Shown: positions 1-4,740, counted from the stretch's first letter. The stretch: DNA of 7,206 bases from an uncultured Rhodospirillales bacterium (GCA_903932545.1 CAIZGT010000670.1:1-7206); one strand, 5' to 3'. The notes: generated from the sequence alone by a model not told the origin. Made by a program: numbers and translations.

Positions 1-1
1 C

Positions 2-901
2 TATCGTGAAACCGCGCACGCCATCGCGTTGGCTGGGGCCACGCCGGTGTTCGCCGATATCGACTATTGGGCCGGAACTTTGGTCCCCGCCAAGGCCGAG
101 GCGAGGATCACCTCGCAAACCCGCGCCATTATGGTCAGCAACCCCAACGGCCACCCAGCGCCTTGGGACGAATTCCGTGAACTCGCCAACCGCCATCATC
201 TGCATTTGCTGGAAGATTCCACCGAAGCCATCGGCTCGATCCATCGCGGTTCCTGCGTCGGCAGCTTCGGCGATTGCGCGGTGTTCGATTTCTCGCAGCC
301 TTCGCCCATCGTGTGCGGGGAGGGTGGGATGATCGTCACCGATGATCCCAACGTCGCCGCCACCTTGCGCCGCCTCGCTGCCCGCAAGCCCGAGGAGCGC
401 AGTTCGGTCGTCATCGGTGCCGTGGCCCCGTTGCAAGCAGCGATGAGCGATCTCACAGCGGCCTTGGGCCTCGCGCAGTTGCGGCGGCTCGATATCATCC
501 TCGCCAAGCGCAAACAGGTCGAACTGCATTACGCCAATTCGGTTCGCTCGTTTGAGGGCATCAAACCCCCGTTCATCGCCCCGCACGCCGATGAGGTGCA
601 CTGGCTGCTCTACGTCGTCCATCTCGGCACCCGCTTCAGCCGCTCGTCGCGCGATCATATCGTCGATGATCTGCGCACCGAGGATGTTGCGGCGGTGGCC
701 TATGCCCGCCCCTTGCATCTCCAGCCGCGTTATGTCTCCGCCGAGGCGCGCAAGGGCGATCTGTTTGTCTGCGAGAAAGTCGCCGACCGCGCCCTGGCAT
801 TGCCGTTTCACACCCATCTCAGCGCCGAACAAATCGCCTTCATCGTGGGCACGATGAAAGACGCTTCGATCAATGTGGGCGCTGGGGCTGCGATCTACTG
901 A
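2..901 (+). CDS. DegT/DnrJ/EryC1/StrS aminotransferase-family protein, 5'-partial, catalytic Lys missing
   Basis: The reading frame is already open at the window edge, so the N-terminus is missing; 299 residues are visible. The family uses PLP to transaminate keto-sugars in the cytoplasm. Family hallmarks seen in order: the ALAGATPVFADID segment (visible residues 10-22), an LLEDSTEAIG segment corresponding to the usual Asp-bearing PLP-binding stretch (about 71-80), GSFGDCAVFDFS (about 88-98), GEGG (106-109), the MSDLTAALGLAQL helix (about 147-159), and a C-terminal LALPFHTHLS segment. In active members a lysine five residues before GEGG forms the internal aldimine. Here that position is Ser101 (codon 302-304), followed by Pro. 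The protein may therefore bind a ligand without transaminating, or do different chemistry; the related dehydratase ColD has His at this site. It lies 25 nt upstream of the ferredoxin gene, so they are probably co-transcribed. Family assignment is firm; function is unknown. Confidence 0.88.
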   Translation, partial: YRETAHAIALAGATPVFADIDYWAGTLVPAKAEARITSQTRAIMVSNPNGHPAPWDEFRELANRHHLHLLEDSTEAIGSIHRGSCVGSFGDCAVFDFSQPSPIVCGEGGMIVTDDPNVAATLRRLAARKPEERSSVVIGAVAPLQAAMSDLTAALGLAQLRRLDIILAKRKQVELHYANSVRSFEGIKPPFIAPHADEVHWLLYVVHLGTRFSRSSRDHIVDDLRTEDVAAVAYARPLHLQPRYVSAEARKGDLFVCEKVADRALALPFHTHLSAEQIAFIVGTMKDASINVGAGAAIY

Positions 902-926
902 CCATCCAACCGAAGGAACTGACCAA

Positions 927-1232
927 ATGCCGATGCTGACCATCATGCCATCCGCCAAAGCCGTGGAAGTTGCCGAAGGGGCAACCCTCCTTTCGGCCAT
1001 TATCGCCGCCGAGTTGATGGCGCCACCGAAATGCACCGGCAACGCGCAATGCGGCGGCTGCCACATCTACGTCCAAGAGGGCCGCAAGAGCGTGTCCAAG
1101 ATGCAGCGCGCCGAGAATGAGAAGCTCGATACCATCATCGGCATCGGCTCCAAATCTCGCCTCGCCTGCCAAGTTCTGATGGGCACCGAGAACGTGACCA
1201 TCGAGTTGCTTGATTTCAAATCGGGCTTTTGA
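927..1232 (+). CDS. [2Fe-2S] ferredoxin (adrenodoxin/plant-type fold)
   Basis: This encodes a 101-residue soluble electron carrier. Four cysteines fit the [2Fe-2S] pattern: C36-X5-C42-X2-C45-X35-C81, with the typical CGGC turn at 42-45 and LACQV around the last ligand. The N-terminal beta strands and the EVAEGATLL motif (14-22) are typical of the beta-grasp ferredoxin fold. The ATG at 927 is preferred because AAGGA lies at 913-917 with a 9-nt spacer; the open frame upstream overlaps the preceding gene. The length is normal for the family and no targeting signal is seen. It sits between the aminotransferase-like and SIR2-like genes in one apparent operon. Rhodobacter capsulatus FdxD is a [2Fe-2S] ferredoxin encoded near nifHDK, so a role in nitrogenase electron supply or cofactor assembly is plausible. 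The protective FeSII (Shethna) protein is a less likely match, because the longer insert before its last cysteine is absent. Specific partner not determined. Confidence 0.92.
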   Translation: MPMLTIMPSAKAVEVAEGATLLSAIIAAELMAPPKCTGNAQCGGCHIYVQEGRKSVSKMQRAENEKLDTIIGIGSKSRLACQVLMGTENVTIELLDFKSGF

Positions 1233-1256
1233 ACCAGTCGCAAAAGGAGCCGCGCC

Positions 1257-2084
1257 ATGCTGACTTCGATCGAAACCGCATTGCGGGAGGGGCGGCTCAT
1301 TCCGTATCTGGGGTCGGGCGTGCTCGATCTTGCGGGCGGCGGCGCAGCCGTGCCGTCCTCGGCGGCTGGGTTGGTGAGCCAACTCACCGCCCAGGCCTCC
1401 GTGCCGCACAAGCTGCGCACCAACCTCTCCGGCGCAGCGCAGTTCATTGAGAACTTCAAGCACCGCAAAACGCTGACCAGCCTGATGCACAAAGCGTTCT
1501 CGCCGCGCGTCGCCCCCACGGCTTTGCATCGGATGTTGGCGCAAGAAACCGGCATCAAGCTGATCGTCCATGCTTGGTATGATGATGTGCCACAAACCGC
1601 CCTCGCGGGTCGAAGCGATTGGGGCATGCTCCAAGGCGTGAGCCAATCCGAACATTTCGGCTCTTGGACCCACGCCTTCCGCGCCGATGGCACACGCGTG
1701 ATGGATCATGATGAGGTGGCGCGCTGGACCACAACGCTCTACCAACCGTTCGGCTCCTTCGCCCCAGCCGCAAATTTCCTGGTGTCGGATTCCGATTTCG
1801 TCGAAGTGCTCACCGAAATCGACATCCAAACGCCCATACCATCCGAAGTGCAGGATATCCGCAGGGGCCGAAACTTCCTCTTCCTCGGCTGCCGGTTCTC
1901 CACCCAGCTGGAACGGGTGTTCGCGCGCCAGATCATCAAACGCTCCTCTGACAAGCATTGGGCGGTGCTGCCCGAGGAGCCAACCCGCAACGAACTTCGC
2001 TTTATGGCCGAATACAGTATCGAACGGATCGCGGTGCCACTGGCAGAATTTGTCGCGAGCTGGCCCGAATTGGCCGTGGCATAA
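1257..2084 (+). CDS. SIR2-like family protein (NAD-binding fold), possibly non-catalytic
   Basis: This is a 275-residue soluble protein that I assign to the SIR2-like (SIR2_2-type) group by motif order. The N-terminal LIPYLGSGVL (14-23) replaces the sirtuin GAG(I/F)S nucleotide loop. SDSDFVEVLTEID (177-189) resembles the conserved segment after the catalytic region. NFLFLGCRF (206-214) matches the family's strand plus GxGxxD-like region. Known SIR2-like proteins bind NAD and deacylate proteins or hydrolyse NAD. Most members have a His-Gly pair in a KLHGS-like motif; here the equivalent stretch reads LYQPFGS (161-167), with Phe165 where His is expected, so activity is doubtful. The start is supported by AAGGAG at 1244-1249 with a 7-nt spacer. 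The gene lies 24 nt after the ferredoxin stop and looks like the last gene of the unit. No role in nitrogen fixation is demonstrable from sequence; the link is position only. The family call rests on recall, not a search. Confidence 0.72.
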   Translation: MLTSIETALREGRLIPYLGSGVLDLAGGGAAVPSSAAGLVSQLTAQASVPHKLRTNLSGAAQFIENFKHRKTLTSLMHKAFSPRVAPTALHRMLAQETGIKLIVHAWYDDVPQTALAGRSDWGMLQGVSQSEHFGSWTHAFRADGTRVMDHDEVARWTTTLYQPFGSFAPAANFLVSDSDFVEVLTEIDIQTPIPSEVQDIRRGRNFLFLGCRFSTQLERVFARQIIKRSSDKHWAVLPEEPTRNELRFMAEYSIERIAVPLAEFVASWPELAVA

Positions 2085-2138
2085 ATCTCAGCCCTTGCTG
2101 TGCGGGCGCATGCAATTCCAAAGCAATCGCACCAGTCC

Positions 2139-2177
2139 CGCCAACCCATCGCGGTGGATTGCCGCACTGGGTTGGCG
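2139..2177 (+). repeat. REP-like palindrome, copy A; possible terminator hairpin
   Basis: This is a perfect 10-bp inverted repeat (2139-2148 with 2168-2177, arms CGCCAACCCA and TGGGTTGGCG). A second 4-bp stem GCGG/CCGC (2151-2154 with 2162-2165) lies inside it, separated by a 2x2 mismatch. It starts 55 nt after the SIR2-like stop codon and could end transcription or protect the transcript's 3' end. No U-tract follows, so it is not a canonical intrinsic terminator. Its core CATCGCGGTGGATTGCC (2147-2163) occurs exactly, inverted, in the second element at 2817-2833. The following bases to about 2185 also resemble the outer arm of that element, so both belong to one dispersed family. Confidence 0.65.
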
Positions 2178-2181
2178 ACAA

Positions 2182-2739
2182 TCATCTGTTTCGATGACAA
2201 GGCGGAACGTTTAGGTCGCGCCTATTCAGAAGTGCCAAAAGCCCATTCGAATCCGCGCGCCCTGTCTGTCCACGCGCCCTGTGTGCGGCCGAAATCACGC
2301 CACGCGGGGCATCGCACACAGATACATCCCGGCGCTGGCGCGCGGGCTGTGGCGTTTGTGCGACCTTCTCACACGCGCTGTGAGGGTTCAGTGCGCGTGC
2401 CGAGATGTCTCCGGCCATGCCGCCATTTTTGGCAGTCCCCGCACCCGCCACACGAATGCGCGCGGCGCCGGTTGGCTGCGAAGCGTCCGCCCAAGCGCCG
2501 CCACACCCAGCGGCAACAAACGCCGCCGTCTGCCCCGCTTGATACTGCCCCGCTTGATACTGCCCCGCTTGATACTGAACGAGCAGTTCTTCCAGCCTGC
2601 GAAAAATCCCGCTAACCCAATCGGAAATCACCACATGCGGGTCCAACTTTGTCCCCAACCGCGAGAACACCGCAGCCCAAATCCCGCGCAAAGCAGCGGC
2701 GGCGATCACAATTGGGGAAAGGGCGGGGGGTGTGTCCAT
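2182..2739 (-). pseudogene. Possible decayed or uncharacterised gene, protein-like only in its first ~60 residues
   Basis: From the ATG at 2739 an open frame of 185 codons runs leftward. The first 60 residues look like real protein: a hydrophobic stretch (SPIVIAAAALRGIWAAVFSRL, in pieces at about 8-28), then an amphipathic LDPHVVISDWVSGIFRRLEE stretch around 32-51, with mostly G or C at third codon positions. Next come three QYQAG repeats encoded by the 15-bp tandem units, and then Ala/Gly/Arg-rich sequence with no recognisable fold. A neighbouring frame after the repeats has a more structured look but meets a stop near 2388, which would fit a frameshifted remnant. No good ribosome binding site precedes 2739 (GGTGG touches the start codon). 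I do not recognise a function. It may be a remnant, an expressed lineage-specific protein, or chance. Confidence 0.3.
2531..2575. repeat. Tandem repeat, three perfect 15-bp units
   Basis: The unit TGCCCCGCTTGATAC is repeated exactly three times (2531-2545, 2546-2560, 2561-2575), and TG of a fourth unit follows. The period is a multiple of three, so on the minus strand it adds QYQAG blocks without shifting the open frame starting at 2739. Perfect identity between the units points to a recent replication-slippage event. Confidence 0.95.
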
Positions 2740-2797
2740 CCACCAGTGAACACCACATCAAGTGGCCGGACTCAATGCAATAACGCGTTAATATATC

Positions 2798-2876
2798 GTC
2801 ATTGCGAGCGCAGCGTGGCAATCCACCGCGATGCAGCCAACCCAGCGATGGGCACCCACGCTGCGCTCGGTATGAC
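2798..2876 (-). repeat. REP-like dispersed palindromic element, copy B
   Basis: A 14-bp perfect inverted repeat (2805-2818 with 2856-2869; arm CGAGCGCAGCGTGG) is extended by a further 5 bp (GTCAT at 2798-2802 with ATGAC at 2872-2876) across a 2x2 mismatch. The central part holds GGCAATCCACCGCGATG (2817-2833), the exact reverse complement of the core of copy A. The pattern of CATTGCGAGCG leading into GCAATCCA is a type of short palindrome I recall as dispersed in many bacterial genomes. Placed between convergent genes, it could act as a bidirectional transcription end or mRNA-stabilising structure. It carries no protein-coding capacity and would need a transposase or RAYT in trans to move. Confidence 0.8.
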
Positions 2877-2890
2877 CGGATGGTATTACA

Positions 2891-3496
2891 TCAAACCGGC
2901 CGGTTTTCATTCGGATTGCGCACCGGCCCCATTGTCGCCACGCCGTCCTCATAGGTGATGAACTTATAATCGGCGCTGAACTTCAAAGCTGCATTCGCCA
3001 CCGCGTCGTGCTTGCCAGCAGTATCAAGCTTTTTTAGGTCGCTGCGTTCGAGATAGAGCAGTTCCAAAATCTCGTTATAAACCCCCGCTTCATCAATCGG
3101 CAGCACATAGAACGTGATGTCACCAAACTTCACGCGGTATTTCGTCAGCAGATCAATGTTGTTCACAAATGCGAAATACTTGCCATCTGGCGATAACGCA
3201 TCGCCCAGAACTTCGGCTAGCGGCTTGAGGGTCTCGAACGACAGCAAATAGGCGGCGAAGAATTCGATGGTCGTTTGGCCTTCCTGTGCCGTTGATAGAA
3301 CCTGATCCACGGCCAGCAATGGCGGTCGGGCTTCGTCGGCGATCTTGGGGGCGAATTCGAGTGCCAACTCGCCGCGGAAGCCAAAGCGACCCGCCTTCTT
3401 GGTGGGCCCCTTCAGCACCGGGTTGAGCAGGCGGCCCTCAGCTTCGAGGCGCGCGAAGCCGGTGTCAGTGATGGTGGCCAGTGTTGCGGTTGTCAT
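2891..3496 (-). CDS. Uncharacterised 201-residue protein translationally coupled to truncated haemoglobin
   Basis: I do not recognise this family. The 201-residue product has no signal peptide, no membrane segment and no cysteine, so it is probably a soluble cytoplasmic protein that does not bind an Fe-S cluster. The N-terminal part (about 1-60) is basic with Gly/Phe-rich GRFGFRGEL (36-44). The middle is helical (FFAAYLLSFETLKPLAEVLG, about 79-98). It is followed by acidic and aromatic segments (GDITFYVLPIDE, then VYNEILELLYLE) and a beta-like YKFITYEDGVATMGPV near the end. The ATG at 3496 is chosen because AAGGA (minus strand, 3505-3509) lies 8 nt upstream; a longer start at 3589 would sit deep in the globin gene. 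It overlaps the globin gene's end by 32 nt, suggesting translational coupling and a shared job. The alpha/beta pattern is open to a binding-domain interpretation only. Confidence 0.8.
   Translation of the reverse strand: MTTATLATITDTGFARLEAEGRLLNPVLKGPTKKAGRFGFRGELALEFAPKIADEARPPLLAVDQVLSTAQEGQTTIEFFAAYLLSFETLKPLAEVLGDALSPDGKYFAFVNNIDLLTKYRVKFGDITFYVLPIDEAGVYNEILELLYLERSDLKKLDTAGKHDAVANAALKFSADYKFITYEDGVATMGPVRNPNENRPV
2893..2906. repeat. 14-bp perfect palindrome at the 3' end of the unknown gene
   Basis: AAACCGGCCGGTTT is its own reverse complement. It overlaps the last codons and stop of the minus-strand gene ending at 2891. Lacking a loop it is a poor terminator on its own, but it lies next to the larger palindrome at 2798-2876 and may be a protein-binding dyad or chance. 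Confidence 0.5.
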
Positions 3497-3902
3497 GTGG
3501 GTTGTCCTTGTCGTTGCGGACCCAGTCCGCGAGTTTGGTGAAGGCGTCGAGAAGTTCACGGCGCAATTCAGCGTCGATGACCACCTCATCCAGCGCGCCG
3601 CGCATGCAGAGCATCCACGAATCGCGTTGTTCCGGACCGACGGCGATGGTGCTGTGGCGCATCCGCAATCGGGGATGCCCGCGCTCAGCCGAATACAGCG
3701 CGGGACCGCCGAGCCATTCGCTGAGATAGCGGACGAAAACTTCCTTGGTGCTGGTCAGGTCTGGGCGATGGATGGCGCGCAGCTCCACCACCTCAGGCAT
3801 CGTGTCCATCCGGTGATAAAACACCTCCACCAGTCGCGTGATCGTCTCGATCCCGCCAATGCGCGTGAATTGCGTCAGGTGTTGCAGTGCGATGTCGCTC
3901 AT
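3465..3902 (-). CDS. Group II truncated haemoglobin (2-on-2 globin)
   Basis: The 145-residue product is a haem protein expected to bind O2 or NO in the cytoplasm. Group II features are visible: Phe28-Tyr29 (B9-B10, with Tyr contacting the ligand), YLSEWLGGPALYS (59-71), GHPRLRMRH (75-83) with His83 as proximal F8 ligand, and Trp96 (G8) in RDSWMLCM. The core is the usual family length, followed by a His-ending tail (HHH) that overlaps the start of the next gene by 32 nt. The ATG at 3902 is supported by AAGGA on the minus strand (3911-3915, 8-nt spacer). It is second in a unit led by a receiver-domain gene and transcribed divergently from nifH. In Nostoc commune the cyanoglobin gene glbN lies between nifU and nifH, so a globin near nif genes has precedent. 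A role in keeping O2 or NO away from nitrogenase is inference. The family call is firm. Confidence 0.93.
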   Translation of the reverse strand: MSDIALQHLTQFTRIGGIETITRLVEVFYHRMDTMPEVVELRAIHRPDLTSTKEVFVRYLSEWLGGPALYSAERGHPRLRMRHSTIAVGPEQRDSWMLCMRGALDEVVIDAELRRELLDAFTKLADWVRNDKDNPHDNRNTGHHH

Positions 3903-3948
3903 GTCGGAAATCCTTCAACGTCATTGGTGCGACGTCTGACGTGGCGCA

Positions 3949-4380
3949 TCAGCCGATGGCCGACAATGACAATTGCACGATCGGCTGATTAAGCAGGCCC
4001 AACAGCCCGTCCACCTTGCGGCGTACTGCCTCAACCCGCAGCGGCTTGGTCAACACCGCATCGGCACCGTGCCCAATATAGATTTGCGCCTGCGCGTCCT
4101 GGCCTGCTTCGGCCACCAGCATCACCCGTGCGCTTGGCATAGCGCGTTGAATTTCCGCCAATAAATCAGGATTAGCCGTAACCAGGCTAAGGCCGAGCAG
4201 CAGCAGGTTGGGCGGCCACTCGCGGGATTTGTCGTAAGCAGCGGCCAGGCTCGCCAGATCATGCGTCTCGTTCTCGTCCTGCAGCATGAACTGCAACACA
4301 GCGCGGGTGATCTCATCCTCATCAACGACAAAGATCCGCTTGTTGGCAACGGCACGCGACGTTTCGACACCAATCTGCAT
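3949..4380 (-). CDS. Receiver-domain (CheY-like) protein lacking the phospho-acceptor Asp
   Basis: This 143-residue product is a stand-alone receiver domain with no DNA-binding output. The first strand and acidic pocket are present: IFVVDEDE (16-23, acidic D20/E21/D22). The conserved Lys-Pro is present as VLTKPL (109-114, Lys112). The strand that should carry the phosphorylated Asp reads NLLLLGLSL (58-66), with Gly63 in its place. The Ser/Thr switch position in VMLVAEA (86-92) appears to be Ala90. It is therefore a pseudo-receiver, likely working by protein-protein contact rather than phosphotransfer. The ATG at 4380 is preferred over in-frame ATG 4392 and TTG 4401, because GGAGG (minus, 4386-4390) sits 5 nt before it. 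It is the first gene of a minus-strand unit, 46 nt ahead of the globin gene, and is divergent from nifH, with a sigma-54-like site 47 nt upstream. The partner is unknown; regulation of nitrogenase expression or activity is a guess. Confidence 0.82.
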   Translation of the reverse strand: MQIGVETSRAVANKRIFVVDEDEITRAVLQFMLQDENETHDLASLAAAYDKSREWPPNLLLLGLSLVTANPDLLAEIQRAMPSARVMLVAEAGQDAQAQIYIGHGADAVLTKPLRVEAVRRKVDGLLGLLNQPIVQLSLSAIG

Positions 4381-4426
4381 GCAACCCTCCATTTGCGACA
4401 ATCGTCAGGGCAATAAAGGGCGTGGC

Positions 4427-4442
4427 TGCAAGTTCCATACCG
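4427..4442 (-). promoter_or_regulatory. Possible sigma-54 promoter for the receiver-globin unit
   Basis: Read on the minus strand, CGGTATGGAACTTGCA has the invariant GG-N10-GC spacing and a perfect TTGCA -12 box. The -24 half (CGGTAT against TGGCAC) matches only at GG and A. A start near 4416 would give a 35-nt leader to the ATG at 4380. This fits co-regulation with nifH from shared upstream sites, but the weak -24 box leaves it tentative. Confidence 0.4.
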
Positions 4443-4447
4443 CGAAT

Positions 4448-4468
4448 ATTGTCGGATTAAATTGTCGG
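4448..4468 (+). promoter_or_regulatory. Two direct ATTGTCGG half-sites
   Basis: ATTGTCGG occurs at 4448-4455 and again at 4461-4468, so the TGT triplets are exactly 13 nt apart. That is the same distance as between the TGT and ACA of a NifA site, but here the second half is in direct orientation. TGTCGG resembles the extended half of some NifA upstream sites. Binding by NifA or another regulator is inference. Confidence 0.4.
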
Positions 4469-4473
4469 GAAGG

Positions 4474-4489
4474 CGTCGAGTTCACGACA
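4474..4489. promoter_or_regulatory. Near-match NifA upstream activator sequence
   Basis: CGTCGAGTTCACGACA fits TGT-N10-ACA except that the first T is C, and it keeps the symmetric extension GTCG/CGAC seen in many NifA sites. Its centre lies about 110 nt upstream of the predicted nifH start, within the usual range for enhancer binding, and about 65 nt from the predicted opposite start. It is the best NifA candidate between the divergent genes; no perfect match was found. Confidence 0.5.
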
Positions 4490-4493
4490 CGGG

Positions 4494-4528
4494 TTTTCCG
4501 ACATTGACAAAGTATGGTTGTCGGAAAA
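4494..4528. promoter_or_regulatory. 10-bp inverted repeat in the nifH upstream region
   Basis: TTTTCCGACA (4494-4503) is perfectly mirrored by TGTCGGAAAA (4519-4528) around a 15-nt spacer. The inner hexamers CCGACA and TGTCGG are the same half-site found twice just upstream, here in divergent orientation (ACA outward to TGT). The repeat lies about 63-97 nt upstream of the predicted nifH start and is flanked by A-rich DNA. It may be an operator or unusual activator site. Confidence 0.55.
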
Positions 4529-4564
4529 ATCCAAAAAACCTTGTAATTACATATACGTACAAGT

Positions 4565-4580
4565 TGGCACAGGCCTTGCT
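4565..4580 (+). promoter_or_regulatory. Sigma-54 (RpoN) -24/-12 promoter of nifH
   Basis: TGGCACAGGCCTTGCT matches the sigma-54 consensus almost completely: TGGCAC at -24, TTGCT at -12, and exactly 10 nt between GG and GC. By the usual geometry transcription should begin near 4591. Such promoters need an enhancer-binding activator, in nif operons NifA with RpoN. An A/T-rich stretch (about 4525-4562) lies immediately upstream and may bend, though I found no good IHF match. Confidence 0.93.
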
Positions 4581-4590
4581 GTCTTGGTGT

Positions 4591-4740
4591 TCTGAGACAT
4601 GTGGCGTGCCGCACCGGCCCATAGGCCAACGCAGCACACCATCTCTCGGTGCCATTTGCGGGGAACTGCAATCCGGCACGGCAGAAGCAAAGGTAAGGCG
4701 GCGCGGGGTGCGCCGGTGCAACGGTACAAAGGAGATAGAA
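4591..4740 (+). other. Long nifH 5' leader with small hairpins
   Basis: The predicted transcript has a leader of about 150 nt. It contains a 6-bp G/C stem (4699-4704 with 4710-4715, loop GGGGT) shortly before the ribosome binding site AAAGGAG (4728-4734). Upstream of it are weaker nested arms, GTGCC and GGCAC enclosing TTGC and GCAA, within about 4649-4680. No known riboswitch was recognised. A role in translation or mRNA stability is possible but unsupported beyond these folds. Confidence 0.35.

Larger units (their letters stand above)
2085..2890. other. Long region without a convincing gene between convergent units
   Basis: This region separates the stop of the SIR2-like gene (+) from the stop of the 201-residue protein gene (-). 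It holds two related REP-like palindromes near its ends, three tandem 15-bp units, a 10-bp perfect palindrome TAACGCGTTA at 2781-2790, and a weak minus-strand open frame with a protein-like start. Open frames exist on both strands, but none has a good ribosome binding site together with recognisable protein sequence along its whole length. No tRNA, transposase or CRISPR structure was seen. It probably acts as a termination and repeat-accumulation zone. Confidence 0.7.

Noticed and set aside
870..1958. 362-codon open frame on the minus strand under the ferredoxin and SIR2-like genes
   Set aside because: His/Gly/Ala-rich composition typical of an antisense shadow of GC-rich genes. The plus-strand ferredoxin and SIR2-like genes have recognisable motifs and ribosome binding sites.
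2531..2575. CRISPR-like array
   Set aside because: The three 15-bp units are directly adjacent with no spacers; it is a simple tandem repeat.
2100..2615. 171-codon plus-strand open frame in the long gap
   Set aside because: Low-complexity Arg/Pro/His-rich translation, no ribosome binding site, and it crosses the palindrome and tandem repeat.
2281..2958. 225-codon plus-strand open frame crossing REP-like copy B
   Set aside because: Its C-terminal part is a translation of the palindromic repeat (CERSVAIH type), which is a common source of false genes, and it runs into the convergent gene.
4528..4543. IHF site between the activator region and the nifH promoter
   Set aside because: The A-rich stretch fits only part of the WATCAA-N4-TTR consensus, with the TTR displaced by about 3 nt.
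4504..4544. TTGACA at 4504-4509 as a sigma-70 promoter for nifH
   Set aside because: No acceptable -10 box lies at 16-18 nt. The sigma-54 promoter just downstream is near consensus.
4462..4740. N-terminal extension of the nifH frame by 93 codons
   Set aside because: It runs through the sigma-54 promoter and the ribosome binding site, and the resulting residues have no NifH homology. ATG 4741 gives a normal NifH start.
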